Source: Roseiarcus sp963764955 (lineage in GTDB: Bacteria > Pseudomonadota > Alphaproteobacteria > Rhizobiales > Beijerinckiaceae). From it: a stretch of 64,000 nt of DNA. Positions 20,084 through 28,186 of the stretch are shown one piece after another. How positions within the stretch are numbered: the stretch's first letter is position 1; every line of letters starts with the position of its first letter. The notes beneath the pieces are model-generated. The model was not told the origin of the DNA. It saw only the letters and a program-made list of their open reading frames with translations, and searched no databases. The stretch covers positions 1 through 64,000 of the forward strand of contig CAVXVE010000023.1 of the NCBI GenBank assembly GCA_963764955.1. The letters are read 5' to 3'. The position numbers were made by a program, and so were the translations under genes.

Positions 20084-21487
20084 CTACGCCGCGCCGGCTT
20101 TGGCTGCGGGCGCAAGAGCCATCTGCATCAAGACGCCGACATCCGCGCTGCGCTCGAGGTCGTCGACCGCGGCTTCGAGCGCCTTGGCTACGTCGGCGCC
20201 GATCGCCTTGCTCGCCGCGGCGCGGAACCGGCCGCGGATGAGGTCGAGATCGGCGGGGACGACGTCCTGAAGGCGGTGCGAGAGCACGCGCCCGTCCTTG
20301 AGGCGAACCGTCACCTCGGCCCCCTGTTTTGCGGGGAAGGCGGCGGTGAAATCGTCGCCAGCCCTGACCGTCACTTTCGCCGCCAAAGCAAGCAGCGCCG
20401 GGTCGTCGAGCTTGAGATAACTCGCTTCGTCGACCGATCCGCGCAGAAGCGCGCTCGCGACCGCATATTGGATGCTCATCTTCGCCTGCAGAACGCGCGC
20501 GAAGGGGCCCGGATAGTCGCAACCGGGATAAGTTTTGGCGGCGCGCGACGCGCTGACGTCGACCGAAACAATCTCCGAAGGATCGAAGTCCCTGTCCTTG
20601 GTTAGCCCCACCGCGGCGAGGCAAGGGGTTTGCGCGAAATTGCAGACCGGAACCGGCTTGAAGAAGACCGACATGATCTCCGGCTCGCCCTCGAACAGAC
20701 GAACATCGGGCGCCTTGTGGTCCGGCCGGTAGGCGGTGAGCAATCCGGCTTCGCCGTCGAGCGCCTTCTCCGAGCCATATGCGCCAAGCGCCGCGAGCCG
20801 CGCGGCGGTCAGGCCATTGCGCGCCGCGATTCCGGCCTCGAAGAACATCTCGTCGGCGCCGGTGTGGGGCCATTGATTCTGCCCGCCGACGAAGTTGGCC
20901 GCAAGCGACAGCGCGCTTGCCGTCGCGGTCTCGTCGAGGCCGAGCAGCCTGCTGCAGGCGGCCGCCGCGGCGAGCGGTCCGGTGAAACCGGTCGGCCGGA
21001 AGCTTCGGGCGAATTCCGGCGTGACGATCGCCCGGCCGATCCGGCCGCCGACCTCGTATCCGACGATCGCCGCGGCGGCGAAGGTCCGCCCGTCCACGCG
21101 CCGCTCTTGCGCAAGCGCAAGCAGAGGCGGCAGAACGACGATGCCTAGGTGGCTGACGCTGCCGGTGTGCATGTCCTCGCGCACGAGTCCATGTCCAGCG
21201 ACGCTATTGGCGAAGACGGCGTCAACCGCAGGGGCCTTGACGCTGGTCCCTATGATCGAGCAGGGACCCGCTCCGGCGGTGGCCAGCGCCTGCGCCTGCC
21301 GGGCCCACGGCAGCCCATGCGCCTCGAACGCGCAGGCGAGAAAGTCGAGCAGGCAGATCCTGAGCTTTTCGCGCGCGGCGGGGGAAATGTCGCTCTCCCG
21401 CTTCGCTGCGATAGCGGACGCCATGCGGACGGAAAGCGGAGCGCTGCGGGTTGTGGGCGCTTCTGCCAGGGCGACGGAACTCGACAT
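20084..21487 (-). CDS. MmgE/PrpD family protein
   Basis: 467 residues, full length. Characteristic stretches are LLDFLACAFEAHG, ANSVAGHGLVREDMHTGSVSHLGIVVLPPLLALAQ, AAAIVGYEVGGRIGRA, GFTGPLAAAAACSRLLGL and FFKPVPVCNFAQTPCLAAVGL. The family contains 2-methylcitrate dehydratase and several hydratases or isomerases of tricarboxylic-type acids, including enzymes of organic-acid and heterocycle catabolism. No citrate synthase or methylisocitrate lyase is nearby, so propionate use is not supported. It lies between LysR and the lactonase, spaced by about 50 bases on both sides, within one run. It is expected to act on an intermediate of the island's pathway. Confidence 0.85.
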   Translation of the reverse strand: MSSSVALAEAPTTRSAPLSVRMASAIAAKRESDISPAAREKLRICLLDFLACAFEAHGLPWARQAQALATAGAGPCSIIGTSVKAPAVDAVFANSVAGHGLVREDMHTGSVSHLGIVVLPPLLALAQERRVDGRTFAAAAIVGYEVGGRIGRAIVTPEFARSFRPTGFTGPLAAAAACSRLLGLDETATASALSLAANFVGGQNQWPHTGADEMFFEAGIAARNGLTAARLAALGAYGSEKALDGEAGLLTAYRPDHKAPDVRLFEGEPEIMSVFFKPVPVCNFAQTPCLAAVGLTKDRDFDPSEIVSVDVSASRAAKTYPGCDYPGPFARVLQAKMSIQYAVASALLRGSVDEASYLKLDDPALLALAAKVTVRAGDDFTAAFPAKQGAEVTVRLKDGRVLSHRLQDVVPADLDLIRGRFRAAASKAIGADVAKALEAAVDDLERSADVGVLMQMALAPAAKAGAA

Positions 21488-21535
21488 CGAGACCTCCCGT
21501 AAGTTGGTTTTTCCTCAACTGCTGTGTCAGCAGGC

Positions 21536-22498
21536 CTATGGACGCAAACTCGGCGGCGCCTTCGGTTTGGCGGGGACGCGATCCGTCGGCGGACTGCTGC
21601 CGCGCAGAATCGTCTGAACCTCATCCCGGATGAGACGGGCGACAAGACGGGTGGCGACGCTCATCGGACGCTGCGTCGAAGTCGCAAGCAAAAGCTCGCG
21701 CATCAGGGTCGGATCGGTCAGCGACCAGCTGCGAATCCGTCCGGCGTTCAAGAGATGCTTCACCGCGCCTTCCGACAACACGGTGTATCCCACGCCCCGC
21801 TCGACGAGGCTCAGCGTCGAGGGCATCGCGTCGACCTCGAACACGACATTGGCGACGACACCGAGCTTCTCGAGCTCGTTGTCGATGAGGACGCGCAGGC
21901 CATGCGGCCGCGCCGGCAAAATCACCGGAATGTCGGCGAGCCGCCTGGTCCGCGCACGGTCGCCGCCGAGGCCAGCCGGATCGTCGACCGCGCCCAACAG
22001 AATGAGTTCGTCGGAGAGCAAAGGCTCCGTCTGTAGCGTCGAGAGCCGCGGCGCCTGATAGACGACGCCGATGTCGATCCTGCCGGTGGAGAGCCATTCG
22101 GCGACGTGGCCGCTGAAGCCTTCCGCGACATGAAGCAGGATCCCAGGAAAGGCCTCACGGCAGCGCACCACGAGCGGACCCGTCAGCATCCAGCCGATCG
22201 AGGGCGGCATCGCGATGGCGACCCGACCTTTGGGCTCCGCCTTGAGCGAGCCGATTTCGGAACGCGCCTTGCCGACGAGACCGACGACGCTGCGCGCATA
22301 GGTCTCGAGCACCTTGCCCGCCTCGGACACGACGACTCCGCGCCCGTTGCGATAGAGGAGTTCGATCCCAAGCTCCGACTCCAGAAGCTTGATTTGCCGG
22401 CTCAGGATCGGCTGCGCGACCGACAGACGGATGGCCGCTTTGGAGAAGCTCCCGGATTCCGCCACTCCCAGAAAGTAGTCGAGCTGTTTTAATTCCAT
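21536..22498 (-). CDS. LysR family transcriptional regulator
   Basis: 320 residues from ATG 22498. The start MELKQLDYFLGVAESGSFSKAAIRLSVAQPILSRQI is the winged helix-turn-helix, with the linker SEAGKVLETYARSV. It is followed by a periplasmic-binding-like effector domain beginning RVAIAMPPSIGWMLTGPLV. The second half resembles regulators of aromatic and nitrogen-assimilation (Nac-like) type. It lies inside the run it probably controls, between aldehyde dehydrogenase (93 bases upstream) and MmgE/PrpD. An upstream in-frame ATG at 22579 exists but precedes the conserved N-terminus. The effector may be the pathway substrate or an intermediate. Confidence 0.9.
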   Translation of the reverse strand: MELKQLDYFLGVAESGSFSKAAIRLSVAQPILSRQIKLLESELGIELLYRNGRGVVVSEAGKVLETYARSVVGLVGKARSEIGSLKAEPKGRVAIAMPPSIGWMLTGPLVVRCREAFPGILLHVAEGFSGHVAEWLSTGRIDIGVVYQAPRLSTLQTEPLLSDELILLGAVDDPAGLGGDRARTRRLADIPVILPARPHGLRVLIDNELEKLGVVANVVFEVDAMPSTLSLVERGVGYTVLSEGAVKHLLNAGRIRSWSLTDPTLMRELLLATSTQRPMSVATRLVARLIRDEVQTILRGSSPPTDRVPAKPKAPPSLRP

Positions 22499-22591
22499 CG
22501 AAGCGGGTTTCGAACCGGCGGCGCTCTCCAAGCGAGCGTCGCAATGGGCGAAATTAGCAAGCACAATCCTGCTCCGCAATGCGACCCGCCG

Positions 22592-24070
22592 CTAGCGCTG
22601 AACGAAGGGATTCGCGACCTCGCCGATGGTGTCGATCCAGACGCTCTTTTCCTGCAGATATTCGCGGATCGCCGTGAGACCGCTCTCACGCCCGATGCCG
22701 GAACGCTTGTAGCCGCCGAAGGGCGAAAGGTAGCTGACCGCGCGATAGGTGTTGACCCACACCGTTCCCGCCTCGAGGCGCTCAGCCATGGTGAAGGCGG
22801 TCCCGATGTTCTGGGTCCAGACCCCAGCCGCAAGGCCGTATTGCGTGTTGTTGGCGATCTCGATCGCCTCTTCCTCGTCCTCGAAAGTGATCACCGAAAG
22901 GACGGGGCCGAACACCTCCTCCTGCGCGATGCGCATGCCTGGCTTCACCCCGGTGAACACCGTCGGCTCGACGAACCATCCTTCTCCGCATTCGGGACGC
23001 GTGGCTTTCCCGCCGCCGAGCACGCAGGAGGCGCCCTCGCTCTTGGCGATCTCGATATAGTCGAGCACTTTCTTGTACTGCGGCCGGGTCGTCACCGGCC
23101 CGACCTGAGTGGTGTCGAGCAAGGGATCGCCCATGCGCGCGGTCTCACCCAGCGCGACGAGCTTGTCGACGAATTCGTTGTGGATCGAACGATGAATCAG
23201 CGCGCGGGAACCTGCGATGCAGGTCTGCCCGGTCGCAGCAAAGATGCCCGACACGACGCCCTTGACCGCGTTGTCGAGGGCGGCGTCCTTGAACACGATA
23301 TTGGCTGATTTGCCGCCAAGCTCGAGCGTGACCGGCTTGATGGACTTTGCCGCGAGCTCGTAGACGCCCTGTCCGGTGCGGTCGCCGCCGGTGAAGGCGA
23401 TCTTCGCCACATGCGGATGGGAAACCAGGCGCTCGCCGATCTCGGAGCCGAACCCGGTCACGATGTTCACCACGCCCGGAGGGAACCCCGCCTTCTCGAA
23501 CAGGCGGCCAAACTCGAGCGCCGACACCGAGGAGAATTCGGACGGCTTCCAGACGACCGTGTTGCCTGCCGCGAGCGCGGGCGCGAGCTTCCATGCGGCC
23601 AGCATCAGCGGCGAATTCCACGGCGTGATCGCCGCTACGACCCCGAGTGGCTCTTCGCGGGTGAAGTTGATCATGCCAGGCTTGTCGATCGGAATGACCC
23701 GGCCCTCGATCTTGTCCGCGAGGCCGCCGAAATAATTGAACCACTGCGGAATGTAGCGCAGCTGCGTCCGCATTTCGGTGATCAGCTTGCCGTTGTCGCG
23801 CGTTTCGATCTCAGCCAGCCGATCGGCCTCGGCGGCGATCAGGTCGGCGAGCTTGCGCAGAAGCGCGCCGCGCGCCGACGCGCTGATCTTGCCCCACGAC
23901 GGAGCGCGGAAGGCCTTCAGCGCGGCTTCGACGGCGCGATCGACATCGGCCGCTTTGGCCCTTGGAACGAAGGCCCAGGCCGCGCCGAGATAGGGATTCT
24001 CCGTCTCGAACGTTTCGCGGGCCTCGGCGTCAACCCACTCGCCGCCGATCAACATCTGATAGCGCTTCAT
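22592..24070 (-). CDS. Aldehyde dehydrogenase family protein
   Basis: 492 residues from ATG 24070. The NAD-binding part has AITPWNSPLMLAAWKLAPALAAGNTVVWKPSE. VTLELGGKS carries the general base Glu250, GQTCIAGSR the catalytic Cys284, and the ending YLSPFGGYKRSGIGRESG completes the family pattern. It oxidises an aldehyde to the acid with NAD(P)+, in the cytoplasm. The closest general type is the benzaldehyde / hydroxymuconic semialdehyde / betaine aldehyde group. In its setting (carboxymuconolactone decarboxylase 29 bases upstream, MmgE/PrpD downstream) it should oxidise a semialdehyde formed by ring or chain cleavage. The open frame extends upstream to 24700, but those codons overlap the next gene and are not coding. 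Confidence 0.92.
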   Translation of the reverse strand: MKRYQMLIGGEWVDAEARETFETENPYLGAAWAFVPRAKAADVDRAVEAALKAFRAPSWGKISASARGALLRKLADLIAAEADRLAEIETRDNGKLITEMRTQLRYIPQWFNYFGGLADKIEGRVIPIDKPGMINFTREEPLGVVAAITPWNSPLMLAAWKLAPALAAGNTVVWKPSEFSSVSALEFGRLFEKAGFPPGVVNIVTGFGSEIGERLVSHPHVAKIAFTGGDRTGQGVYELAAKSIKPVTLELGGKSANIVFKDAALDNAVKGVVSGIFAATGQTCIAGSRALIHRSIHNEFVDKLVALGETARMGDPLLDTTQVGPVTTRPQYKKVLDYIEIAKSEGASCVLGGGKATRPECGEGWFVEPTVFTGVKPGMRIAQEEVFGPVLSVITFEDEEEAIEIANNTQYGLAAGVWTQNIGTAFTMAERLEAGTVWVNTYRAVSYLSPFGGYKRSGIGRESGLTAIREYLQEKSVWIDTIGEVANPFVQR

Positions 24071-24099
24071 GAGCTCAATCTCCGCCTGAGCACGCCGGG

Positions 24100-24483
24100 T
24101 CAGGCGCCCTTCTCGACTTCGGCGAACGCCTCGCGGGCGACACGGAAGGAATCGACGCCGGCGGGAATGCCGGCGTAGATCGCCACCTGCAGGAAGACTT
24201 CGCGGATCTCGTCCTTGGTGACGCCGTTCTTCAGCGCGCCTTTGACATGCATCTTGAGCTCGTGCGGGCGATTGAGGCAGCTGATCATCGCCAGATTGAG
24301 CATGCTGCGGGTCTTGTGCGGCAGGCCCTCGCGGCCCCAGACGGCGCCCCAGCAATATTCGGTCGTCAGCTCCTGCATCGGCATGTTGAACTCGTCCGCC
24401 GTGGCCAACGACTTCTCGACGAATTCGGCGCCGAGCACTTTCTTGCGAATCGCAAGGCCGCGGTCGAACATTTCCTTGTTCAT
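24100..24483 (-). CDS. Carboxymuconolactone decarboxylase family protein
   Basis: 127 residues from ATG 24483, with GGAGAAATGG upstream. The sequence MFDRGLAIRKKVLGAEFVEKSL, LTTEYCWGAVWGREGLPHKTRSMLNLAMISCLNR and HVKGALKNGVTKDEIREVFLQVAIYAGIPAGVDSFRVAREAF is that of PcaC-like proteins. 4-carboxymuconolactone decarboxylase acts in the beta-ketoadipate branch, but here no pcaB, pcaD or pcaIJ accompany it. The same fold also includes less specific decarboxylases, so a related lactone or acid of the island is the likelier substrate. Confidence 0.88.
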   Translation of the reverse strand: MNKEMFDRGLAIRKKVLGAEFVEKSLATADEFNMPMQELTTEYCWGAVWGREGLPHKTRSMLNLAMISCLNRPHELKMHVKGALKNGVTKDEIREVFLQVAIYAGIPAGVDSFRVAREAFAEVEKGA

Positions 24484-24540
24484 TCCATTTCTCCCGTGTC
24501 TCAAGGCTCAGCGGCGAACGTCGTTCGCGCGCTGACTCGA

Positions 24541-25428
24541 TCAGCCCCTGACCTCGACGCCCGCCCATTCCTCCACGACGCGGATGATCGAGGTGAAGTC
24601 CGACGTCGGCCCGAATCTGGCGTTGGTGACGGCGAGCATCTGGCGCACCGCCGCGCCGGCCACCATCGGCACGCCGAGACTCTCCGCTTCGTCGACGCAC
24701 AGACGCACATCCTTGTAGGAAAGTCCGGTCGCAAAGCCGAAATCGAAGGTGCCAGGCAGAATCGATTTCGGAAACTTGTCCTGCGTCGCGCTGTTGCGGC
24801 CGCTGCCGGCGTTGATGATGTCGAGCATGACCTTCGGATCGATCCCGGCCTTGACGCCCATCACCAGGGCTTCGGAGGAAATGACGAGCGCGGCCGCGGC
24901 CAATAAATTGTTGCCGAGCTTTGCGACCTGGGCGAGGCCGGCCTTCTCGCCGACAAAGAAAACCTTGCCGAAATTCTTGAGCAGCGGCTCGGCGATCTCA
25001 AATGTCGCGCGCGGGCCGGAGGCCATCACGGCAAGCGTCCCGTTCTTGGCGCCGGCGACGCCGCCGGACACCGGCGCATCGATCCATCCGACGCCATAAG
25101 TCGCGAGTCCCTTCGACACCCGCGTCGCCATGCCGGGCCCGCTCGTCGACAGATCGACGACGGTCTTGACGCGCGAGCCTTGCCCGACGCCGCCAAGGAC
25201 CACCTTTTCGACAATGTCGGGCGTTGGAAGACTGACGAACGCGAGATCAACCGAATCGAAGACCTCCTTGGACGAGGAGGCGACGCCTGCGCCCGCGTTC
25301 TTCTGCGGCGCCGAGGCTTCCGGATTTGTGTCGAAGACCACGAGATCGAAGCCGGCGTTGATCAGTCGCAGGCTCATCGGGCCGCCCATTCGCCCGAGTC
25401 CGATAAAGCCGATCCTTGGCGTCGCCAT
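24541..25428 (-). CDS. NAD(P)-dependent oxidoreductase, 3-hydroxyisobutyrate dehydrogenase-like
   Basis: 295 residues. The N-terminal Rossmann motif is GFIGLGRMGGPMSLRLINAGF. The substrate loop DAPVSGGVAGAKNGTLAVMASG and the catalytic-lysine region AKLGNNLLAAAALVISSEAL follow, with the all-helical C-terminal half after them. The family covers 3-hydroxyisobutyrate, tartronate semialdehyde and glyoxylate/succinic semialdehyde reductases. It interconverts a beta-hydroxyacid and its semialdehyde. With the adjacent aldehyde dehydrogenase it can form an alcohol-to-acid pair. It is 57 bases upstream of the carboxymuconolactone decarboxylase in the same run. Confidence 0.9.
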   Translation of the reverse strand: MATPRIGFIGLGRMGGPMSLRLINAGFDLVVFDTNPEASAPQKNAGAGVASSSKEVFDSVDLAFVSLPTPDIVEKVVLGGVGQGSRVKTVVDLSTSGPGMATRVSKGLATYGVGWIDAPVSGGVAGAKNGTLAVMASGPRATFEIAEPLLKNFGKVFFVGEKAGLAQVAKLGNNLLAAAALVISSEALVMGVKAGIDPKVMLDIINAGSGRNSATQDKFPKSILPGTFDFGFATGLSYKDVRLCVDEAESLGVPMVAGAAVRQMLAVTNARFGPTSDFTSIIRVVEEWAGVEVRG

Positions 25429-25597
25429 CCCGCGTCATCCTTGCGCGATTGCGCCCGGGTGAACCGCCCGAGCTTGTCATTCGTTCCAAAGCCTAGCCGA
25501 CTGGCCTCGGAGCCGCACCGCCAGCCTCGACATAACAGAAATATCTTGGTTGCAGCATGGCGGGGCGGCTCGCGCCGGTCGCGCGACAACCCTCATG

Positions 25598-26476
25598 TCA
25601 GGCGACGCGGCTCGTCTCGCCATCCGCAAGAGCAAGCTCGACGACGTGCAGGCCCGCGGCCGTCGCGCGCGAAGGAAAGACGGTCTTGAGCCGATCCTCG
25701 TGCACCGGAATGACGCGCTTGTGCTCGCCGCCAACGGCTTTCAGCATGTCGGCGCTCGTGAACAGGAGGTTCGACTGGCTGCCCGTCGCCAGGCCGATCG
25801 GCACGAGCTGAGGATCGTTCTTATCGAGCCCGGTGAGGTTATCATAAGTGTAGATGAGATCGCCTGCGAGGATGAAGGCGTCCGCGCTCTCGCGCGCGCC
25901 GTCGTTGCGCACGGTCACGTACATCGAGCCATAGGTATGAGTGTCGGCCGCGAGATGGAGATCGATTCCGGGCAGGACGTCGTCTAGGTCTCCGTCGACC
26001 GCGATCATGCGGCCTTCGCGAGCGAGCCGCGTCGCCTTGACGATGTCCGCCGGATCGGCGGCGCCGACAAGAAAGCGAAATTCCGGTCCAAGCGTCAGCG
26101 CCCAGACCCACTTATCGATCTCCCGCTTCTGGATATAGAACCTGGCGTTGGGAAAGAGGTCGAGCCCGCCCATGTGATCGAAATGCGCATGGGTGATGAG
26201 AACCGTCGTCACGTCGGCGGGCCTGACGCCGCATTCGGCGAGAACTTCCGACGCCGAATGCCAGTTCGTGACGCCATAGAGATCGGCGAGATACTTGCCG
26301 TATTCCTTATGGTCGTAGCCGGTGTCGACCAGGATCACCTGGCCTTGCCCTTTGATCAGGACATAGGCGTAGGGCAGGTTGCGGACGCCGGCATATTGCG
26401 GGCCATAGAGCATGACGCTCTGCGGAAACTTGTTCACCGCGGCGTAGTCGAGCACCCAGATCGAATATTTGCCCAT
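25598..26476 (-). CDS. N-acyl homoserine lactonase family MBL-fold hydrolase
   Basis: 292 residues. ITHAHFDHMGG gives the zinc ligands H96, H98, D100 and H101. HLAADTHTYGSMYV, FILAGDLIYTYDNL and RVIPVHEDRL complete the metal site. The N-terminus MGKYSIWVLDYAAVNKFPQSVMLYGPQYAG with LIKGQGQVILVDTGYD resembles metallohydrolases encoded in catabolic clusters for ring lactones or imides. It opens a lactone, amide or similar ring. It starts 27 bases after the unknown 149-aa gene, with which it is probably translated. It differs clearly from the lactonase at 19210, so the two are not a recent duplication. Confidence 0.85.
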   Translation of the reverse strand: MGKYSIWVLDYAAVNKFPQSVMLYGPQYAGVRNLPYAYVLIKGQGQVILVDTGYDHKEYGKYLADLYGVTNWHSASEVLAECGVRPADVTTVLITHAHFDHMGGLDLFPNARFYIQKREIDKWVWALTLGPEFRFLVGAADPADIVKATRLAREGRMIAVDGDLDDVLPGIDLHLAADTHTYGSMYVTVRNDGARESADAFILAGDLIYTYDNLTGLDKNDPQLVPIGLATGSQSNLLFTSADMLKAVGGEHKRVIPVHEDRLKTVFPSRATAAGLHVVELALADGETSRVA

Positions 26477-26502
26477 GACCCTTCCTCTCCGCTTCGTCGC
26501 CG

Positions 26503-26952
26503 CTAGCCGGCGAGCCGCGCTTCAAAGGCGACGGCGCCATGCATCGCGCAGCATGCCTGCCTGAAATCGACGGTTTCGAAACCGGGCGTTGTCCGTCCCA
26601 CGGCTCGCAGGTGTCGCTCGGCTTCCTGGACGAAATGGAAGAGCGCGTCTCCGTCCCGGTCGGTCGTGGAGAGCCCCGCCTCGAGCGCGCTCTCGAGCGC
26701 GACGAGCGCGGCGTCCAGGTGGCTTCGATGGTGCGCCGCCTCCATCGGCGCGCCGAGGGCGCCGAGGGCTTCGGCCGCTTCGCGAATTCTTTCGCGAGCG
26801 GCCTCCAGAGGCGCGTAGTCGACAATCGCGCGGGGGCCAGCGAGCGAACGCTTGAGCAGGAAGCCCGAGAGCTGGATCAGGCCCCGGCGCAAAAGATCGT
26901 GAAGAGGCTCGGCCTCGCAGATATAGCGCGCGAGCGGGTCGGCCAAAGTCAA
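26503..26952 (-). CDS. Unknown protein at head of the catabolic run
   Basis: 149 residues, helical throughout, no signal peptide or membrane segment. Notable stretches are MTLADPLARYICEAEPLHDLLRRGLIQLSGFLLKRS, YAPLEAARERIREAAEAL, MEAAHHRSHLDAALVALESAL and DFRQACCAMHG. I do not recognise the family. Its position as the first gene of the minus-strand run, 27 bases before a lactonase, suggests a helper or accessory of that enzyme. Codon use is typical of neighbours, which supports a real gene. The 254-base gap to the divergent lactonase gene at 27207 should hold both promoters. Confidence 0.7.
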   Translation of the reverse strand: MTLADPLARYICEAEPLHDLLRRGLIQLSGFLLKRSLAGPRAIVDYAPLEAARERIREAAEALGALGAPMEAAHHRSHLDAALVALESALEAGLSTTDRDGDALFHFVQEAERHLRAVGRTTPGFETVDFRQACCAMHGAVAFEARLAG

Positions 26953-27206
26953 GCGCGCCTCCCTTCTGGTTGCGGGACCTTCCGTCCGCGTCGCGCTCCT
27001 CGCCCGGCGCCGCGCGCGTGGACCGGGCGTCGCCCGTCGCGCCCTGCTTACCTTGACGCTAGCAACGCGGCGCTTCGCGAGGCATTCGAATCCGGCGGAT
27101 AACAGTTATAGCGATTTTGGGCGGCCGGTGCATTTCACTTCGCCGCCGGCGATGGCAAAATGCGGCATAGATCAAAGACCCGAGAGTCTCTGACCGGGAG
27201 GAGACA

Positions 27207-28092
27207 ATGACCAATCCGACGGCTAAGACCGACCAGCAGACGGCAGGCGTTTATCGGCGCCGCATCGGCGACGCGCTTGTCACGACGATCAACGACGGCT
27301 TCCTCGACATCAACTTCGAGATCCTGCGAGGCGCGGGCCTTGACGACTTTCAGGGGCTGATGCGCGCCGCCTTCCGCGACGGGCCGCCGCGGCTGACCGT
27401 CAACGCCTTCGTCATCCAGACTGACCGCAACACGATTCTCGTCGATTCGGGCGGCGGCTCGACCACCGTCTATTCCATGGGGCGGCTGCCGGAGAACCTG
27501 CGCGCCGCGGGTTTCACGCCCGATGACTTCGACACCGTGCTCGTGACCCACATCCATCCCGACCACACGAGCGGCCTTCTGGACACCGAGGGAAAGCCGG
27601 CCTTTCCGCGCGCGGAAGTGATCGTGCACGAGGATGAGATCGCGTTCTGGTCGGACAAGACCCTCCGCGACGGCCGGTCGGCCGCGGCGACGCCCTATCT
27701 CGATTCCGCCGACCGGGTGCTCGAAGCCTATCGCGAAAGGTTTCGTCCAAGCCAGGGCGGGACCGTCGCTGCCGGCGTCGACTCAGCTGCCGCTTCCTGG
27801 CCATACGCCCGGACATTGCGGCTATCGCCTCGATTCCGCCGGCGAGAGCCTGGTGATGTGGGGAGACACCGTCCATGTGCCGGAGATCCAGATTCCCCGG
27901 CCCGAGGTCACGAGCGAGTTCGACATCAGCGAACCGCTGGCGGCGGAGAACCGCTTCAAGATCTTCGATTATGTCGCGAAGGAGCGCCTGCTGGTGACCG
28001 GCGGCCACCTGCACCTGCCGGGCTTCGCCCATCTCGTCCCCAACGGACGCGGCTTCCAACTCATGCCGGAAGCCTGGAAGGTGGTGATCTAA
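27207..28092 (+). pseudogene. MBL-fold metallohydrolase (lactonase-like), one frameshift
   Basis: The ATG at 27207 follows GGGAGGAGACA. Residues 1-190 read RRRIGDALVTTINDGFLDINFEIL, LTVNAFVIQTDRNTILVDSGGG, VLVTHIHPDHTSGLL (H115, H117, D119, H120) and FPRAEVIVHEDEIAFW. The rest, LPLPGHTPGHCGYRLDS to WGDTVHVPEIQIPRPEVTSEFD and VTGGHLHLPGFAHLV, is one base out of frame; the shift is near 27780. Joined, it is a complete AHL-lactonase-like enzyme of about 295 aa, the third in the island and divergent from the other two. A single shift in an otherwise well-kept gene suggests sequence error. Confidence 0.8.
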
Positions 28093-28100
28093 TTTCGATC

Positions 28101-28128
28101 CCGTGACAGGGGCCGGCCCCTGTCACGG
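28101..28128. terminator. 28-base perfect palindrome between convergent genes
   Basis: CCGTGACAGGGGCC is directly followed by its reverse complement, with no spacer. It lies 8 bases after the lactonase stop and 59 bases before the end of the convergent substrate-binding-protein gene. It is a likely bidirectional stop or mRNA-end hairpin, although no U tract follows. Confidence 0.6.
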
Positions 28129-28131
28129 AAG

Positions 28132-28150
28132 CCTGTCCTTGATGGACAGG
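28132..28150. terminator. Second hairpin between convergent genes
   Basis: CCTGTCC, loop TTGAT, GGACAGG: a 7-base stem three bases after the 28-base palindrome. It shares the CCTGTC/GACAGG core with the larger one, so the two could pair alternatively. Confidence 0.5.
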
Positions 28151-28186
28151 AGCGCGTCCCCCGGGGAGCGCGGGGAGGCCGATGCT

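Noticed and set aside
22592..24700. 702-residue frame suggesting a fusion upstream of aldehyde dehydrogenase
   Set aside because: The extra part overlaps the carboxymuconolactone decarboxylase gene in another frame and shows no protein similarity; the enzyme starts at 24070.
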